A stretch of DNA of 64,000 nucleotides from Erysipelotrichaceae bacterium (GCA_015058955.1 SVBJ01000007.1:1-64000); one strand, 5' to 3'; shown: positions 7,018 to 15,633, counted from the stretch's first letter. A program made the numbers and translations. The notes: a model not told the origin generated them from the sequence alone.

Positions 7018-8267
7018 GTGATTATCTCCTTGTAGATGTCATGCATCCTTCTGGCCAGACCGCGGCATTTGGCCTGCGGCAGACCGCAGATCGCAATGCG
7101 GATGCCTTTCTGGAACTTGACGGTATAGATGTGATGAGCCATCAGAGCCTTATGGTATTTATCCAGCAGTTGGGCATCATCAATTGGGATGGTGATGAAG
7201 AAGCCTTCATGGTAAGGATACAGCGGCAGTCCGCATTCTGCAGCCTCCCTGACGACGATGTCAGCACGCTTCTGCAGCATCGCTACGGCTGCATCTCTTT
7301 CCTTAAGATACTCTTCCTTATGGTTTTTCAGAACGTCGACGACGCAGTGCATGAAGCCGTTATTGGCATTACTCCAGGTACCTCTTAAAGTACGCTTCAG
7401 AGCATTCTCCACATTGGCGACTCTGGCGGCATTTTTAGCCAGAATGATGTTGGCACCTAATCTGACACCATAGGCGGTAAAGGCCTTGGAACAGCTGTAG
7501 GCCAGGGAGATCAGGACATTGTCATTAATGTCATTGAAGCACTCCATGTAATCGGTGATGTGTTCAGGGTTGTGGGCAAAGTCGAGATAGGCGGTATCAT
7601 TTACGACGATAACCGGTCCTTTTTCGGAGAGTTCATTGAAGAAACTGATGAGTTTCCGCCATTTTTCCTTACCCAGGGAAATGCCGGTAGGGTTGTGGCA
7701 CGGGTCATTGATCACGACCATGACCTTGCCCTGAGCATCCATTATCTCAGCGGCTTTTTTCATTAAGTCATTAATTGAGACCTGGTTGTTTTCGGTGATG
7801 TGGTACTTTTCGCTTTTCAGTCTGTGCTTGCTGACCATCAGGTTATATGAACCCCAGTAGATGTCAGGAATCAGAACGGTCTGCCCGGCTTCCAGACAGC
7901 TGGAGAACATCAGAAACAGAGCGCCTGTTCCTCCCGGGGCAGCCAGTACGGCATGAGGGAGATGGATGTTCTCATTGCGGTTGATCCATTTGAAGATTTC
8001 TTCACGGAAATCCGGATTACCGGCCAGATCACTGGCATAGCTGGCCTTTACAGCATCAGGAACCTTCCGGAAACTGTCATATACGGTATGGAAAACCAGA
8101 ATCTTGCCTTCTTCGGTATAAAGAGAACCGATGGTGGCGTTAACGGTAAGATCACCGTTGACAAGCCGGTCTTTCTTAGCCAGGGCACTTATCTGGAATA
8201 CAACGTCATTGTATTGGGAGAAATCCGCTGTTTCATTCAGAAACAGTTCCTTATTCATTTCTGTCAT
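7014..8267 (-). CDS. PLP-dependent aminotransferase, class I/II
   Basis: A 417-residue fold-type I aminotransferase, cytoplasmic, transferring amino groups between amino acids and 2-oxo acids. Visible are AAPGGTGALFLMF (phosphate-binding region, about residues 108-120), NDPCHNPTGISL with the PLP-ring Asn (about 186-197), and SCSKAFTAYGVRLG with the Schiff-base Lys (about 258-271). The sequence resembles TyrB/AspC-like enzymes, and specificity cannot be read. The only usable ATG is at 8267, because a stop lies five codons upstream in frame. The best ribosome site is 40 nt away beyond a hairpin (separate entry). Confidence 0.88.
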   Translation of the reverse strand: MTEMNKELFLNETADFSQYNDVVFQISALAKKDRLVNGDLTVNATIGSLYTEEGKILVFHTVYDSFRKVPDAVKASYASDLAGNPDFREEIFKWINRNENIHLPHAVLAAPGGTGALFLMFSSCLEAGQTVLIPDIYWGSYNLMVSKHRLKSEKYHITENNQVSINDLMKKAAEIMDAQGKVMVVINDPCHNPTGISLGKEKWRKLISFFNELSEKGPVIVVNDTAYLDFAHNPEHITDYMECFNDINDNVLISLAYSCSKAFTAYGVRLGANIILAKNAARVANVENALKRTLRGTWSNANNGFMHCVVDVLKNHKEEYLKERDAAVAMLQKRADIVVREAAECGLPLYPYHEGFFITIPIDDAQLLDKYHKALMAHHIYTVKFQKGIRIAICGLPQAKCRGLARRMHDIYKEIIT

Positions 8268-8316
8268 ATTGATTACGTATCATATATTTAGGCTAGAAAT
8301 ATATGAACTCTCCTTT
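8265..8316 (-). promoter_or_regulatory. Hairpin between ribosome site and start codon of the aminotransferase
   Basis: On the reverse strand AAAGGAGAG (8316-8308) is followed by a perfect 10-bp inverted repeat (arms 8297-8306 and 8280-8289, loop of 7) and then 12 nt to the ATG at 8267. If the hairpin forms, the ribosome site and ATG are about 13 nt apart; unfolded they are 40 nt apart. Translation could therefore depend on the fold. Confidence 0.5.
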
Positions 8317-8317
8317 C

Positions 8318-8352
8318 TGGCCCAGGATAATATTTAGGCAAACAGTGGGCCA
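8318..8352. repeat. Inverted repeat TGGCCCA/TGGGCCA in the aminotransferase leader
   Basis: Perfect 7-bp arms at 8318-8324 and 8346-8352 separated by 21 bases, within the 200-nt predicted leader of the reverse-strand aminotransferase mRNA. Function unknown. Confidence 0.4.
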
Positions 8353-8415
8353 AACTGTTATGCTTATAATGTACTGTGGATTTGTGTCATATTTATACAG
8401 CTATCCATCAGGATG

Positions 8416-8470
8416 AGACTGTTAAGAGGTAACTCTTACCACAGTCTTTTTCTTTCGAGTGTTACCTCTT
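8416..8470. promoter_or_regulatory. Two mutually exclusive RNA hairpins in the divergent intergenic region
   Basis: On the forward strand AGACTGT/ACAGTCT (8416-8422, 8441-8447) encloses TAAGAG/CTCTTA (8423-8428, 8433-8438) with a GTAA tetraloop, followed by TTTTTCTTTC. This has the form of an intrinsic terminator. AAGAGGTAAC (8424-8433) is also perfectly complementary to GTTACCTCTT (8461-8470), which would disrupt that hairpin. On the reverse strand the same two elements lie at the very start of the aminotransferase leader. I match them to no known riboswitch class. Confidence 0.5.
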
Positions 8471-8475
8471 CTTAT

Positions 8476-8504
8476 ATTATAGGATAGTTGAAAGGTGTTT
8501 GCAC
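8476..8504 (-). promoter_or_regulatory. Reverse-strand promoter for aminotransferase-HAD
   Basis: GTGCAA -35 (8499-8504), 17-bp spacer and consensus TATAAT -10 (8476-8481) on the reverse strand. A start near 8469 gives a leader of about 200 nt. Confidence 0.5.
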
Positions 8505-8534
8505 TCCCATTATCTTTTTACGGTAAATCTCGGG

Positions 8535-8563
8535 GTGTCATATGACTGAAAATTGGATATAAT
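8535..8563 (+). promoter_or_regulatory. Promoter of the pyrophosphatase operon
   Basis: GTGTCA (8535-8540), 17-bp spacer, TATAAT (8558-8563), 20 bp before the start codon. Confidence 0.5.
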
Positions 8564-8582
8564 TAAAACAGGAGAACAGATT

Positions 8583-10208
8583 ATGGCAAAAGATACAATA
8601 TACGTTACAGGACATAAGAATCCTGATTCAGACGCAATCATTTCAGCCATGGCTTATGCCTATCTGAAACAGCAGCTGGGTTATGATGCCATTGCCGTGC
8701 GAGCAGGGGAGATCAACTCGGAAACAGAGTTCATTCTGTCGATGTTCAATGAGTTTGCTCCACCATTAGCCAGCGACATCAAGACCAGAGTCAGAGACAT
8801 TGACTTTGACGACGTGGTTCTGGTTGATAAGGACAAGATGTTCAAGGAAATACTGGACATCATGAGGGAAGAACATAAGAAATCAGTCATCGTGGCTGAT
8901 GAAAAGCGTCAGCTGGTTGGCATGGCAACGCTGGCTGACATCACTTCATTAATAGTGTATGACCTGGATAAGAAAAACGTTCTTTTACATCAGACCCCGC
9001 TGGGTAATATTGCCAATGTGATCAAAGGTGAGATCATTGTTGACTGCGGCAACAGCTCCAATGGTCAGATATACGTTGTTTCCGGTCAGCATTTCAGCTG
9101 TGAAGACCGTCTGTGCATCGTTTCTGATAATGTGGCCAGACAGCGTCAGGCCATTGAGCAGGGGGCCAGAGTCCTGATCATTGCCGGAGATTTCTATGAT
9201 GAATCAATTGCCCAGCTGTGCCGTCAGAATGGCTGTTCACTGCTGCTCTCCAACCGCAGCATTTACCGCATTTCCCGTGACATTGACCTGGCCATACCGA
9301 TCAAGCTGGTCATGACCCCGGCCAGTGAAATCACGACTTTCAACTTTGATGACTATGTGGATGAAGTCAAGGTCAAGATCAACAAGTCCCGTTTCCGTGC
9401 CTACCCGGTCATTGACCGTCATGGGCATGTCATCGGCTTACTGTCCCGCTTCCACGTTCTGAAGCATGCCAACCGTAATCTGATCCTGGTTGACCACAAT
9501 GAATTCAATCAGAGCCTGGATGGGGCAGATCAGGCTAACATTCTGGAAATCGTTGACCATCACCGCATCGGCGGCATCAAGACCTCTTCACCGGTATTCT
9601 TCCGTAATGAGATGACCGGCAGCTGCGCTACCATCATCACCGAGATCTTTGAGGAAAAGGGTGTGGAAATACCTGATGATCTGGCCGGACTGCTATGCTG
9701 TGCCATTCTATCAGATACCGTCAACTTCCGTTCGGTAACCTGTACCCAGAAGGACATTGACCAGTGCAGAAAGATGGCCCGGAAGGCCAAACTGAACATT
9801 GAGGAACTGGGACCGGCTATTTTAAGAGCAGGAGCCAGCCTGAAGAACAAGACCATGGAATCGATCCTGCATCATGACCTCAAGAGATTCAAGATCGGTA
9901 AGAAGAACATTGCCATCGGTCAGAACAACATTGAAAGCTTTGAAGCCATTGTCGGCATCAAGGACAAAATGAACAGACTGCTGGAGGAATTCTCCAGAAA
10001 CAATAACCTTAACATCGCCATCATGGTCTTCTCACTCATTGACGGAACAGGTTCCTACCTGCTGTTTAAGGGGGAGGATGAAGTGGTCGTTGAATATGCC
10101 TTCGAGGACATTGCCGTCAATGTGGACGGATACATGTTCTTGCCGAAGGTCATGTCCAGAAAACTGCAGATCGTACCGCGCATCACTGCCGCGGCGGAGG
10201 ACAGATAA
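8583..10208 (+). CDS. ppaC: Manganese-dependent inorganic pyrophosphatase with CBS/DRTGG insert
   Basis: A 541-residue family II pyrophosphatase that hydrolyses PPi in the cytoplasm with Mn. The catalytic DHH domain is split by a regulatory insert. N-terminal YVTGHKNPDSDAI (residues 5-17) supplies metal ligands, a CBS-like module lies about 65-125, a DRTGG-like module about 130-245 and a second CBS about 245-300. The DHH domain resumes with LVDHNEFNQS and EIVDHHRIG (about 306-335), and the DHHA2 domain forms the C-terminus. Such inserts bind adenine nucleotides and make the enzyme energy-sensing. The ATG at 8583 follows AGGAGAACAGATT. A PPi-type phosphofructokinase in this window makes PPi control relevant. 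Confidence 0.93.
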   Translation: MAKDTIYVTGHKNPDSDAIISAMAYAYLKQQLGYDAIAVRAGEINSETEFILSMFNEFAPPLASDIKTRVRDIDFDDVVLVDKDKMFKEILDIMREEHKKSVIVADEKRQLVGMATLADITSLIVYDLDKKNVLLHQTPLGNIANVIKGEIIVDCGNSSNGQIYVVSGQHFSCEDRLCIVSDNVARQRQAIEQGARVLIIAGDFYDESIAQLCRQNGCSLLLSNRSIYRISRDIDLAIPIKLVMTPASEITTFNFDDYVDEVKVKINKSRFRAYPVIDRHGHVIGLLSRFHVLKHANRNLILVDHNEFNQSLDGADQANILEIVDHHRIGGIKTSSPVFFRNEMTGSCATIITEIFEEKGVEIPDDLAGLLCCAILSDTVNFRSVTCTQKDIDQCRKMARKAKLNIEELGPAILRAGASLKNKTMESILHHDLKRFKIGKKNIAIGQNNIESFEAIVGIKDKMNRLLEEFSRNNNLNIAIMVFSLIDGTGSYLLFKGEDEVVVEYAFEDIAVNVDGYMFLPKVMSRKLQIVPRITAAAEDR

Positions 10209-10209
10209 C

Positions 10210-11706
10210 ATGAAAACTGAAGAATTATGGAAACAGTATGAAGAGCAGAGATTCAAAATCTCTGCTTATCACTTGGTACTTGGTACCACTTTCTATGACA
10301 GTGATACCATTGCCCCGGAAAAAGGGCGGCAGTACCGTAATGAAAGAATGGCTTATCTGGAAGGTGAAGTCTTTGACATGGAGACAGATCCCAAGTTCAT
10401 TGAATTAAGGGAAACGCTCTATAACAGAGAAGACCTCCCTGAGCAGAAGAAACAGATCCTGAAATGGGAATTAAAGGATCTGGAATCATTCCGCTATATT
10501 CCAAAGGATCTCTATGTTGAATACAATGAACTGACCATGAATTCCAATGTAGCCTGGAAGAAGGCCAAGAACGCCAATGACTACAAGATGTTTGAACCGT
10601 ATCTGCTTAAGATCATTGATCTCAGCAAGAAGATGCTGCAGTACCGCAAGGGTGATCTGCAGGGATACGATGTATATCTTTCCGACTATGAACCGGGAAT
10701 GACGGTAGAGAAATATGACCGATTCTTTGATCTGATCAGAGAAAAACTGGTACCGCTGATCAAGAAGATCTCAGCCGCTCCGCAGATCGATACCTCGTTT
10801 ACCAACAGGTTCTATCCGGCTGATCAGCAGCGTAAGATGATGAAGAAGATCATGGACTACATGCAGTTTGACTGGGAAGCCGGAGTGCTGGGCGAAACCG
10901 AGCATCCATTCACTTCCTCACTCTCAAAATACGATGACAGAGTCACAACTCACTATTATGAAAACAATCTGCTCAGTTCCATTTTCTCCGTCATTCATGA
11001 AACGGGACATGCCACCTATAACTATCAGGTCGCTGATGAGCTGGCTGAAACCTATGTGTTTGACAATATGAGTTCCGGCATGCATGAATCACAGTCCCGC
11101 CTGATGGAGAACTATCTGGGACGCAATTCTGCTTTCTGGGATAATCTGTATCCTGAAATGGTAAAGCTGTTCCCACAACAGTTAAGTGACATCAGCCAGC
11201 AGCAGTTCGTTGATGCTGCCAATGCTTCAGTGTGTTCCCTGATCAGAACGGAAGCTGATGAACTGACTTATCCGCTGCACATCTTGATCCGCTATGAAAT
11301 TGAAAAGGGGATCTTCGACGGCAGCATTGATGTCAATGACCTGGAAAACATCTGGAATGATAAGTATGAGGAATATCTGGGAATCAGACCAACCTGTGCC
11401 TCTGAAGGAATTCTCCAGGATGTCCACTGGTCAGGCGGCAGCTTCGGTTATTTCCCGACCTATGCCTTAGGTTCAGGATATGCTGCCCAGTTCATCCATG
11501 CCATGAGAAAGGATCTCGACATTGAAGCCTGCCTGAGCAATAACGAATTCGGTAAGATCAAGGAATGGCTTAAGGAGCACATCCATAAGTATGGCGGCTA
11601 TTATCTGCCGCAGCAGCAGATAAAGATAGCTACAGGTGAGGAATTTGATCCTCAGTATTACATTGACTATCTGACAGAGAAGTATTCAGCCCTGTATAAA
11701 TTATGA
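10210..11706 (+). CDS. M32 family metallocarboxypeptidase
   Basis: A 498-residue thermostable-carboxypeptidase-1 (M32) homologue, which removes C-terminal residues from peptides in the cytoplasm. The zinc motif HETGH (in VIHETGHATYNYQ, about residues 263-275) and the downstream Glu in MHESQSRLMENYLGR (about 293-307) are intact, as is the GSDxx-like GGSFGYFPTYALGSGYAAQ region (about 414-432). Length matches the family. The ATG follows GCGGAGG with 9 bp spacing and lies just after the pyrophosphatase stop. It overlaps the next gene by 4 bases. Confidence 0.93.
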   Translation: MKTEELWKQYEEQRFKISAYHLVLGTTFYDSDTIAPEKGRQYRNERMAYLEGEVFDMETDPKFIELRETLYNREDLPEQKKQILKWELKDLESFRYIPKDLYVEYNELTMNSNVAWKKAKNANDYKMFEPYLLKIIDLSKKMLQYRKGDLQGYDVYLSDYEPGMTVEKYDRFFDLIREKLVPLIKKISAAPQIDTSFTNRFYPADQQRKMMKKIMDYMQFDWEAGVLGETEHPFTSSLSKYDDRVTTHYYENNLLSSIFSVIHETGHATYNYQVADELAETYVFDNMSSGMHESQSRLMENYLGRNSAFWDNLYPEMVKLFPQQLSDISQQQFVDAANASVCSLIRTEADELTYPLHILIRYEIEKGIFDGSIDVNDLENIWNDKYEEYLGIRPTCASEGILQDVHWSGGSFGYFPTYALGSGYAAQFIHAMRKDLDIEACLSNNEFGKIKEWLKEHIHKYGGYYLPQQQIKIATGEEFDPQYYIDYLTEKYSALYKL

Positions 11707-13655
11707 AACTGACGGCAGAGAATTACGGAACATACCTTAATCAGGTTTATTCAGCCTGGCTGGGCAAGATAATCGGCATCAGACTGGGGGCTCCAATCGA
11801 AGGTTGGAGCTACTCTCAGATATTGGAAAAGTATCCTGAAATCACTGATTATGTCTGTGATTACGGTATTTTTGCTGCTGATGATGATTCCAACGGACCG
11901 CTGTTCTTCATTCGTGCTCTATTGGATAAAAATGACATAACCCGGGAGGACATCGGCAACACGTTTCTGAATTACATTCAGGAATATTCCGGGTTTTTCT
12001 GGTGGGGCGGTGTCGGTGTATCAACTGAACATACAGCCTACGAGAATCTTAAGAACGGAATAAAAGCTCCGTTAAGCGGTTCAATTGAAACCAATGGTGT
12101 TGCCACAGCTGAGCAGATCGGCGGTCAGATATTTTCCGACTGCTGGGGCTATGTGGCTGGTTATGATCCTTATCTTGCGGTCGATCTGGCCAGAAAGGCA
12201 GCTTCAGTTACCCATGACGGCAACGGACTGGAAGGGGCAGCCTTTGTTGCAGCAGCCATAGTGTATGCCTATACGGTTAAGGATATACATGAGGTAATTG
12301 AGAGAGCGTTAAGCCATCTTAACCGGGACATGGAATATTACCGTGTCTGCAGAGACATCATCAGATTTCACCATGAGAATCCTGATGACTGGCACAAATG
12401 TCTGCAGTATATCTTTGAAAACTATGGGTATGATAAGTATCCGGGTACCTGTCACATCATTCCCAACAGTGCCCTGATGATCATGGCGATGTGCTATGGA
12501 GAAGGGGATTTCAGTAAGACAATGTGCATGCTGGTACAGTCCGGCTGGGATACTGACTGTACAGCCGGCAACGTCGGTTCAATCATGGGTGCCCTGGTGG
12601 GAATTGAGGGAATTGATCCGAGGTGGATCATTCCAATCAACGATGTGCTCAATGCTTCCAGCTGCGTAGGCTGCCTGAACATTCAGACTGTTTCACAAAG
12701 TGCGGTGATGTTTGCTAAACTCGCCATGAAGCTGCAGGGACTTAAGGCTTCTGATTACCGGCACTTTTCACTGCCATACGCAACGGAAGGATTTTTCAGT
12801 GATGGTCAGGTTACGGTAAATAATGATCAGCTTAGTTCAGACGGAACAAAGTTATATAAATATTCTTATTATCTGGGTGATGATGTTTATGATGCCCGCT
12901 ATGATCCGGTATACAGTCCGACAGTCTATCCGGGAGATGTCATTAGATTCACCGTAGACGGCAGGGCCAGGATCTTTGTTGAAGACTGCGATGGTAAGAT
13001 ATATTATGGTCAGGAAGGTTCGAAAGACATGGAATTCACGGTACCGACCGGTGTAAATCTGACTGTCCATAAGTACGGCTTGATTTATCAGGATGGAATC
13101 ACGGTAACAGATTACCGGATCATTCCGTCTGCCTGCCTTGAGAATGACTTTACCGGTTATGTTTATGATACCTACGGACCGCGCTACCGGGGTGATGATC
13201 TGGTCAATATCAGGGGCTATGTTCCTCACAGCGGCCACTGGCAGCTTGACGAAAAGGGCTTAAGGGGCAAATGTGACGATCACGGCTTTATCACTACAGG
13301 CAGCCTTGATATGCTGGTAAGGGAACTGGATACGGAATTTGAAATAATGAAAGGTGTGTTCTCTGTGGTATTTGATTCTCAGGGATACATGCATTACAGT
13401 GCCCTGGAGATCAGTGATGATGCGGTAAGCCTGATAAGAAAGGATGACACCGTTTCAGTCATTGAAAGAAAAGCCAACAGGCATGAAAAAGGAGTTAATG
13501 AATTAAGCATCAGGTTCGAGGATAATGGAATCATATGTCATCTTAATGACAGGGAATTCAGCTTTGACAATCCTGCCGGCAGACACAGAGGCATTGCAGG
13601 GTTCATTGTTAAACACGGTGATGCTGTGATAAAGAATCTGAAAATCAGAGCATAA
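11703..13655 (+). CDS. ADP-ribosylglycohydrolase-like protein with C-terminal beta-sandwich
   Basis: A 650-residue protein. Residues about 1-350 form an ADP-ribosylglycohydrolase (ARH/DraG) domain: GIRLGAPIEGW near the start, the metal-binding ADDDSNG (about 58-64) and GWDTDCTAGNVGS (about 279-291). The ARH family removes ADP-ribose from proteins or small molecules with Mg or Mn. The acidic metal motifs are retained, so it may be active. Residues about 360-650 look all-beta, the last 150 like a concanavalin/LamG-type jelly roll that could bind sugar. It has no signal peptide. It is coupled to the M32 peptidase by an ATGA overlap. The substrate is unknown. Confidence 0.82.
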   Translation: MKLTAENYGTYLNQVYSAWLGKIIGIRLGAPIEGWSYSQILEKYPEITDYVCDYGIFAADDDSNGPLFFIRALLDKNDITREDIGNTFLNYIQEYSGFFWWGGVGVSTEHTAYENLKNGIKAPLSGSIETNGVATAEQIGGQIFSDCWGYVAGYDPYLAVDLARKAASVTHDGNGLEGAAFVAAAIVYAYTVKDIHEVIERALSHLNRDMEYYRVCRDIIRFHHENPDDWHKCLQYIFENYGYDKYPGTCHIIPNSALMIMAMCYGEGDFSKTMCMLVQSGWDTDCTAGNVGSIMGALVGIEGIDPRWIIPINDVLNASSCVGCLNIQTVSQSAVMFAKLAMKLQGLKASDYRHFSLPYATEGFFSDGQVTVNNDQLSSDGTKLYKYSYYLGDDVYDARYDPVYSPTVYPGDVIRFTVDGRARIFVEDCDGKIYYGQEGSKDMEFTVPTGVNLTVHKYGLIYQDGITVTDYRIIPSACLENDFTGYVYDTYGPRYRGDDLVNIRGYVPHSGHWQLDEKGLRGKCDDHGFITTGSLDMLVRELDTEFEIMKGVFSVVFDSQGYMHYSALEISDDAVSLIRKDDTVSVIERKANRHEKGVNELSIRFEDNGIICHLNDREFSFDNPAGRHRGIAGFIVKHGDAVIKNLKIRA

Positions 13656-13658
13656 TGA

Positions 13659-13678
13659 AAAGAGGGAAAACCCTCTTT
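13659..13678. terminator. Bidirectional intrinsic terminator
   Basis: AAAGAGGG, loop AAAA, CCCTCTTT between two convergent genes, with T-rich sequence on both sides. Confidence 0.7.
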
Positions 13679-13686
13679 CATTTGTT

Positions 13687-14268
13687 TTATTCTTCTTCTT
13701 TCTTTAATTCCTCTTCGTACATCTTGTATAGCTGCTTGAAATACTTGTCATCATAATCATCAGCCAGAGGGAAGACCTTTGATGCTTCATCAAGGAAATA
13801 GAAGACATCTCTTCCTAATTCAAATCTGCCCTTGTTGGTATGCATGTCAATGGCGTAATCAGGAATTTCCGGAATTTCGCCCTTGGCATTTTCCATCATG
13901 ATGATGTTCTTGATCTGGTCTGTTGATCTTTCCTTTTTCTGTCTGCACAGATATCTGATGGCATACAGGAAGAAGATTGGACGGTCACCGTCGTTATACT
14001 GATATTCCTTTCTCATTTCATTCAGGGTCCTGACGACGATCAGAGCATTTGGATCACCGAAGCCGATGTCCTCAATGCTGATGACCTGCAGTCTGCTCCA
14101 GACTTTTTCCTCATGGAACGGTGAAGTAACATACAGTTCGTAGGCAAAACGCATTGCCAGATCTTCCTGTCCTCTTCTGATACACTTCTGAAGAGCAGAA
14201 ATCAGTAAATCGGCACTGATGCCGTGTTTTGAAGTTGTGTAAGCCCATGCATCATAGTATTCTGTCAT
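13687..14268 (-). CDS. Orphan protein resembling the RarA/MgsA C-terminal domain
   Basis: A 193-residue protein that resembles the C-terminal region of the AAA+ recombination factor RarA/MgsA. DLLISALQKCIRRGQEDLAM (about residues 18-37) and VISIEDIGFGDPNAL (about 63-77) match the family pattern ISAL.K..RG...AA and ASEDIG.ADP.AL, and IDMHTNKGRFELG (about 145-157) fits the later conserved loop. There is no Walker A, Walker B or sensor motif, so it lacks the ATPase part. In RarA this region drives tetramer formation and contacts single-strand binding protein. The ATG at 14268 follows AAAGGAGAT and an upstream ATG is less likely. No partner ATPase is adjacent. Confidence 0.65.
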   Translation of the reverse strand: MTEYYDAWAYTTSKHGISADLLISALQKCIRRGQEDLAMRFAYELYVTSPFHEEKVWSRLQVISIEDIGFGDPNALIVVRTLNEMRKEYQYNDGDRPIFFLYAIRYLCRQKKERSTDQIKNIIMMENAKGEIPEIPDYAIDMHTNKGRFELGRDVFYFLDEASKVFPLADDYDDKYFKQLYKMYEEELKKEEE

Positions 14269-14398
14269 TATTAAATCTCCTTTATTAACCTTTCTCATTT
14301 TACACCATTATTTAATCCCATAAAAGCAAAACCACATTGAAAAGAGGCTATATCAATGTTACAATTATTTCGTTAAAAGATTGTTTTATTTTTTCATA

Positions 14399-14431
14399 TT
14401 GACAAAGGGAAACTGTTCCCGGCTATAGAAT
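14399..14431 (+). promoter_or_regulatory. Promoter of the nucleoside importer with a central palindrome
   Basis: A consensus TTGACA (14399-14404) is followed by TATAGA/TAGAAT (14424-14431) at 19-21 bp. The palindrome GGGAAACTGTTCCC (14407-14420) fills the spacer, a common repressor position. A small stem AATGC/GCATT lies just downstream near 14440-14455. Confidence 0.5.
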
Positions 14432-14484
14432 TGGTTATGAATGCTTCAAGGCATTTTAACAGATAAGAGTAAAGAGGAGGAAAA

Positions 14485-15609
14485 ATGAAAAAACTATTAT
14501 CAATCTTGCTTGTAGTGCTGATGGTATTATCTTTAGCAGCATGCAACAAACCAGAACCGGCTCCAGGACCAGAGCCTACTCCAGCTGATGAAGGAACAAA
14601 GATCGCTGTTCTGCTTCCATTCACTGGTGACCAGTCTTATTTCGACACATTAGCTAAGGCCGCTAAGGAAGTTGATGCCGCCGACAACAATATTTCAGTT
14701 AAGGTAATCGAATGCGACCCTAACGGTGCTGCTGATGAATCCAACTGGATGAACTGGTATGACAACGTTTGCGAAAACGGCGAATATGATCTCGTTGTTT
14801 CCGGTAACGGTACTTATGAAGGCTTCTTATACAAGGCTGCTGAAAAGTATCCTAACCAGATGTTCTACAACTTCGACCGTTCTTGGATCCCAGAAGGTGG
14901 AGTACCAAAGAATGTTTACGCAGTTGACTGGGCTCTTGATGACTTAGGATATGTTGTTGGTGCTTTATCTGCAGCAGTTACAAAGACTGGTACAGTCGGC
15001 GTAGTAGTAGGTATGGAATCACAGGATATGAACCAGTTTATCGGTGGTTACTGCCAGGTATTAGCTGCTCAGGGTGTCAAGTATGTCATCTCTTATCCAG
15101 GTTCATTCTCTGATACAGCTTTAGGTAAGGAAGTTACTGAAGATATGATCAGCAAGGGCGCTGACGTAATCTGGCAGGTTGCCGGTGGCTTAGGTAACGG
15201 TGTTATCGATGCTTGCTCAGGACATGATGATGTATGGTGCATTGGCGTTGACCAGGACCAGTATTTACAGTTCAAGGATACAAACCCTGCATGGGCTAAC
15301 ACAATCTTAACTTCTGCTTTAAAGAACACTAACGTTGCTTTCAAGGCAGTATGTGAAATGGTTGCTAACGGCACATACAAGGACAAATTAGGCAAGGCTG
15401 AAACTTGGGGCATCGCTCTGAATGGTGTAGGTCTGGCTGAAAACGAATACTATCTTGCAAATGCCAGTGAAGAAGTAAGAGCAAAGGTTGCTGCTACATT
15501 GGCAGAAGTTGCCAGTGGTGCTGTTGAAGTTGTTGATACCAAGGCTTGGGATGAAGCAACTTATGCTACTGAATGGCCAAAAGTCAGAGATGCAAATCGT
15601 ATTGACTAA
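14485..15609 (+). CDS. bmpA: BMP-family nucleoside-binding lipoprotein
   Basis: A 374-residue lipoprotein with signal peptide and lipobox LAAC (Cys about residue 20), then a Pro/Glu-rich linker. The mature part is a periplasmic-binding-protein fold of the BMP/PnrA family, which captures purine or other nucleosides at the cell surface. The series DKGFNDS-like FTGDQSYFD, NGTYEGFL, VVVGMESQDMNQFIGGYCQVLA and IGVDQDQY is in place. It is first in an operon with an ATPase, two permeases and a nucleoside hydrolase, which supports a nucleoside function. A strong hairpin behind it probably keeps its expression higher than that of the rest. Confidence 0.9.
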   Translation: MKKLLSILLVVLMVLSLAACNKPEPAPGPEPTPADEGTKIAVLLPFTGDQSYFDTLAKAAKEVDAADNNISVKVIECDPNGAADESNWMNWYDNVCENGEYDLVVSGNGTYEGFLYKAAEKYPNQMFYNFDRSWIPEGGVPKNVYAVDWALDDLGYVVGALSAAVTKTGTVGVVVGMESQDMNQFIGGYCQVLAAQGVKYVISYPGSFSDTALGKEVTEDMISKGADVIWQVAGGLGNGVIDACSGHDDVWCIGVDQDQYLQFKDTNPAWANTILTSALKNTNVAFKAVCEMVANGTYKDKLGKAETWGIALNGVGLAENEYYLANASEEVRAKVAATLAEVASGAVEVVDTKAWDEATYATEWPKVRDANRID

Positions 15610-15633
15610 TCTATAATCTGATTTTTATGCATT

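Noticed and set aside
8391-8470. A tRNA-like or T-box element in the 8.4 kb intergenic region
   Set aside because: No T-box sequence, cloverleaf or TTCGA loop was found; only the hairpins reported above.
10039-10210. Longer N-terminus for the M32 carboxypeptidase
   Set aside because: It would overlap the pyrophosphatase by 170 bases. The ATG at 10210 has a GGAGG site and begins like known M32 proteins.
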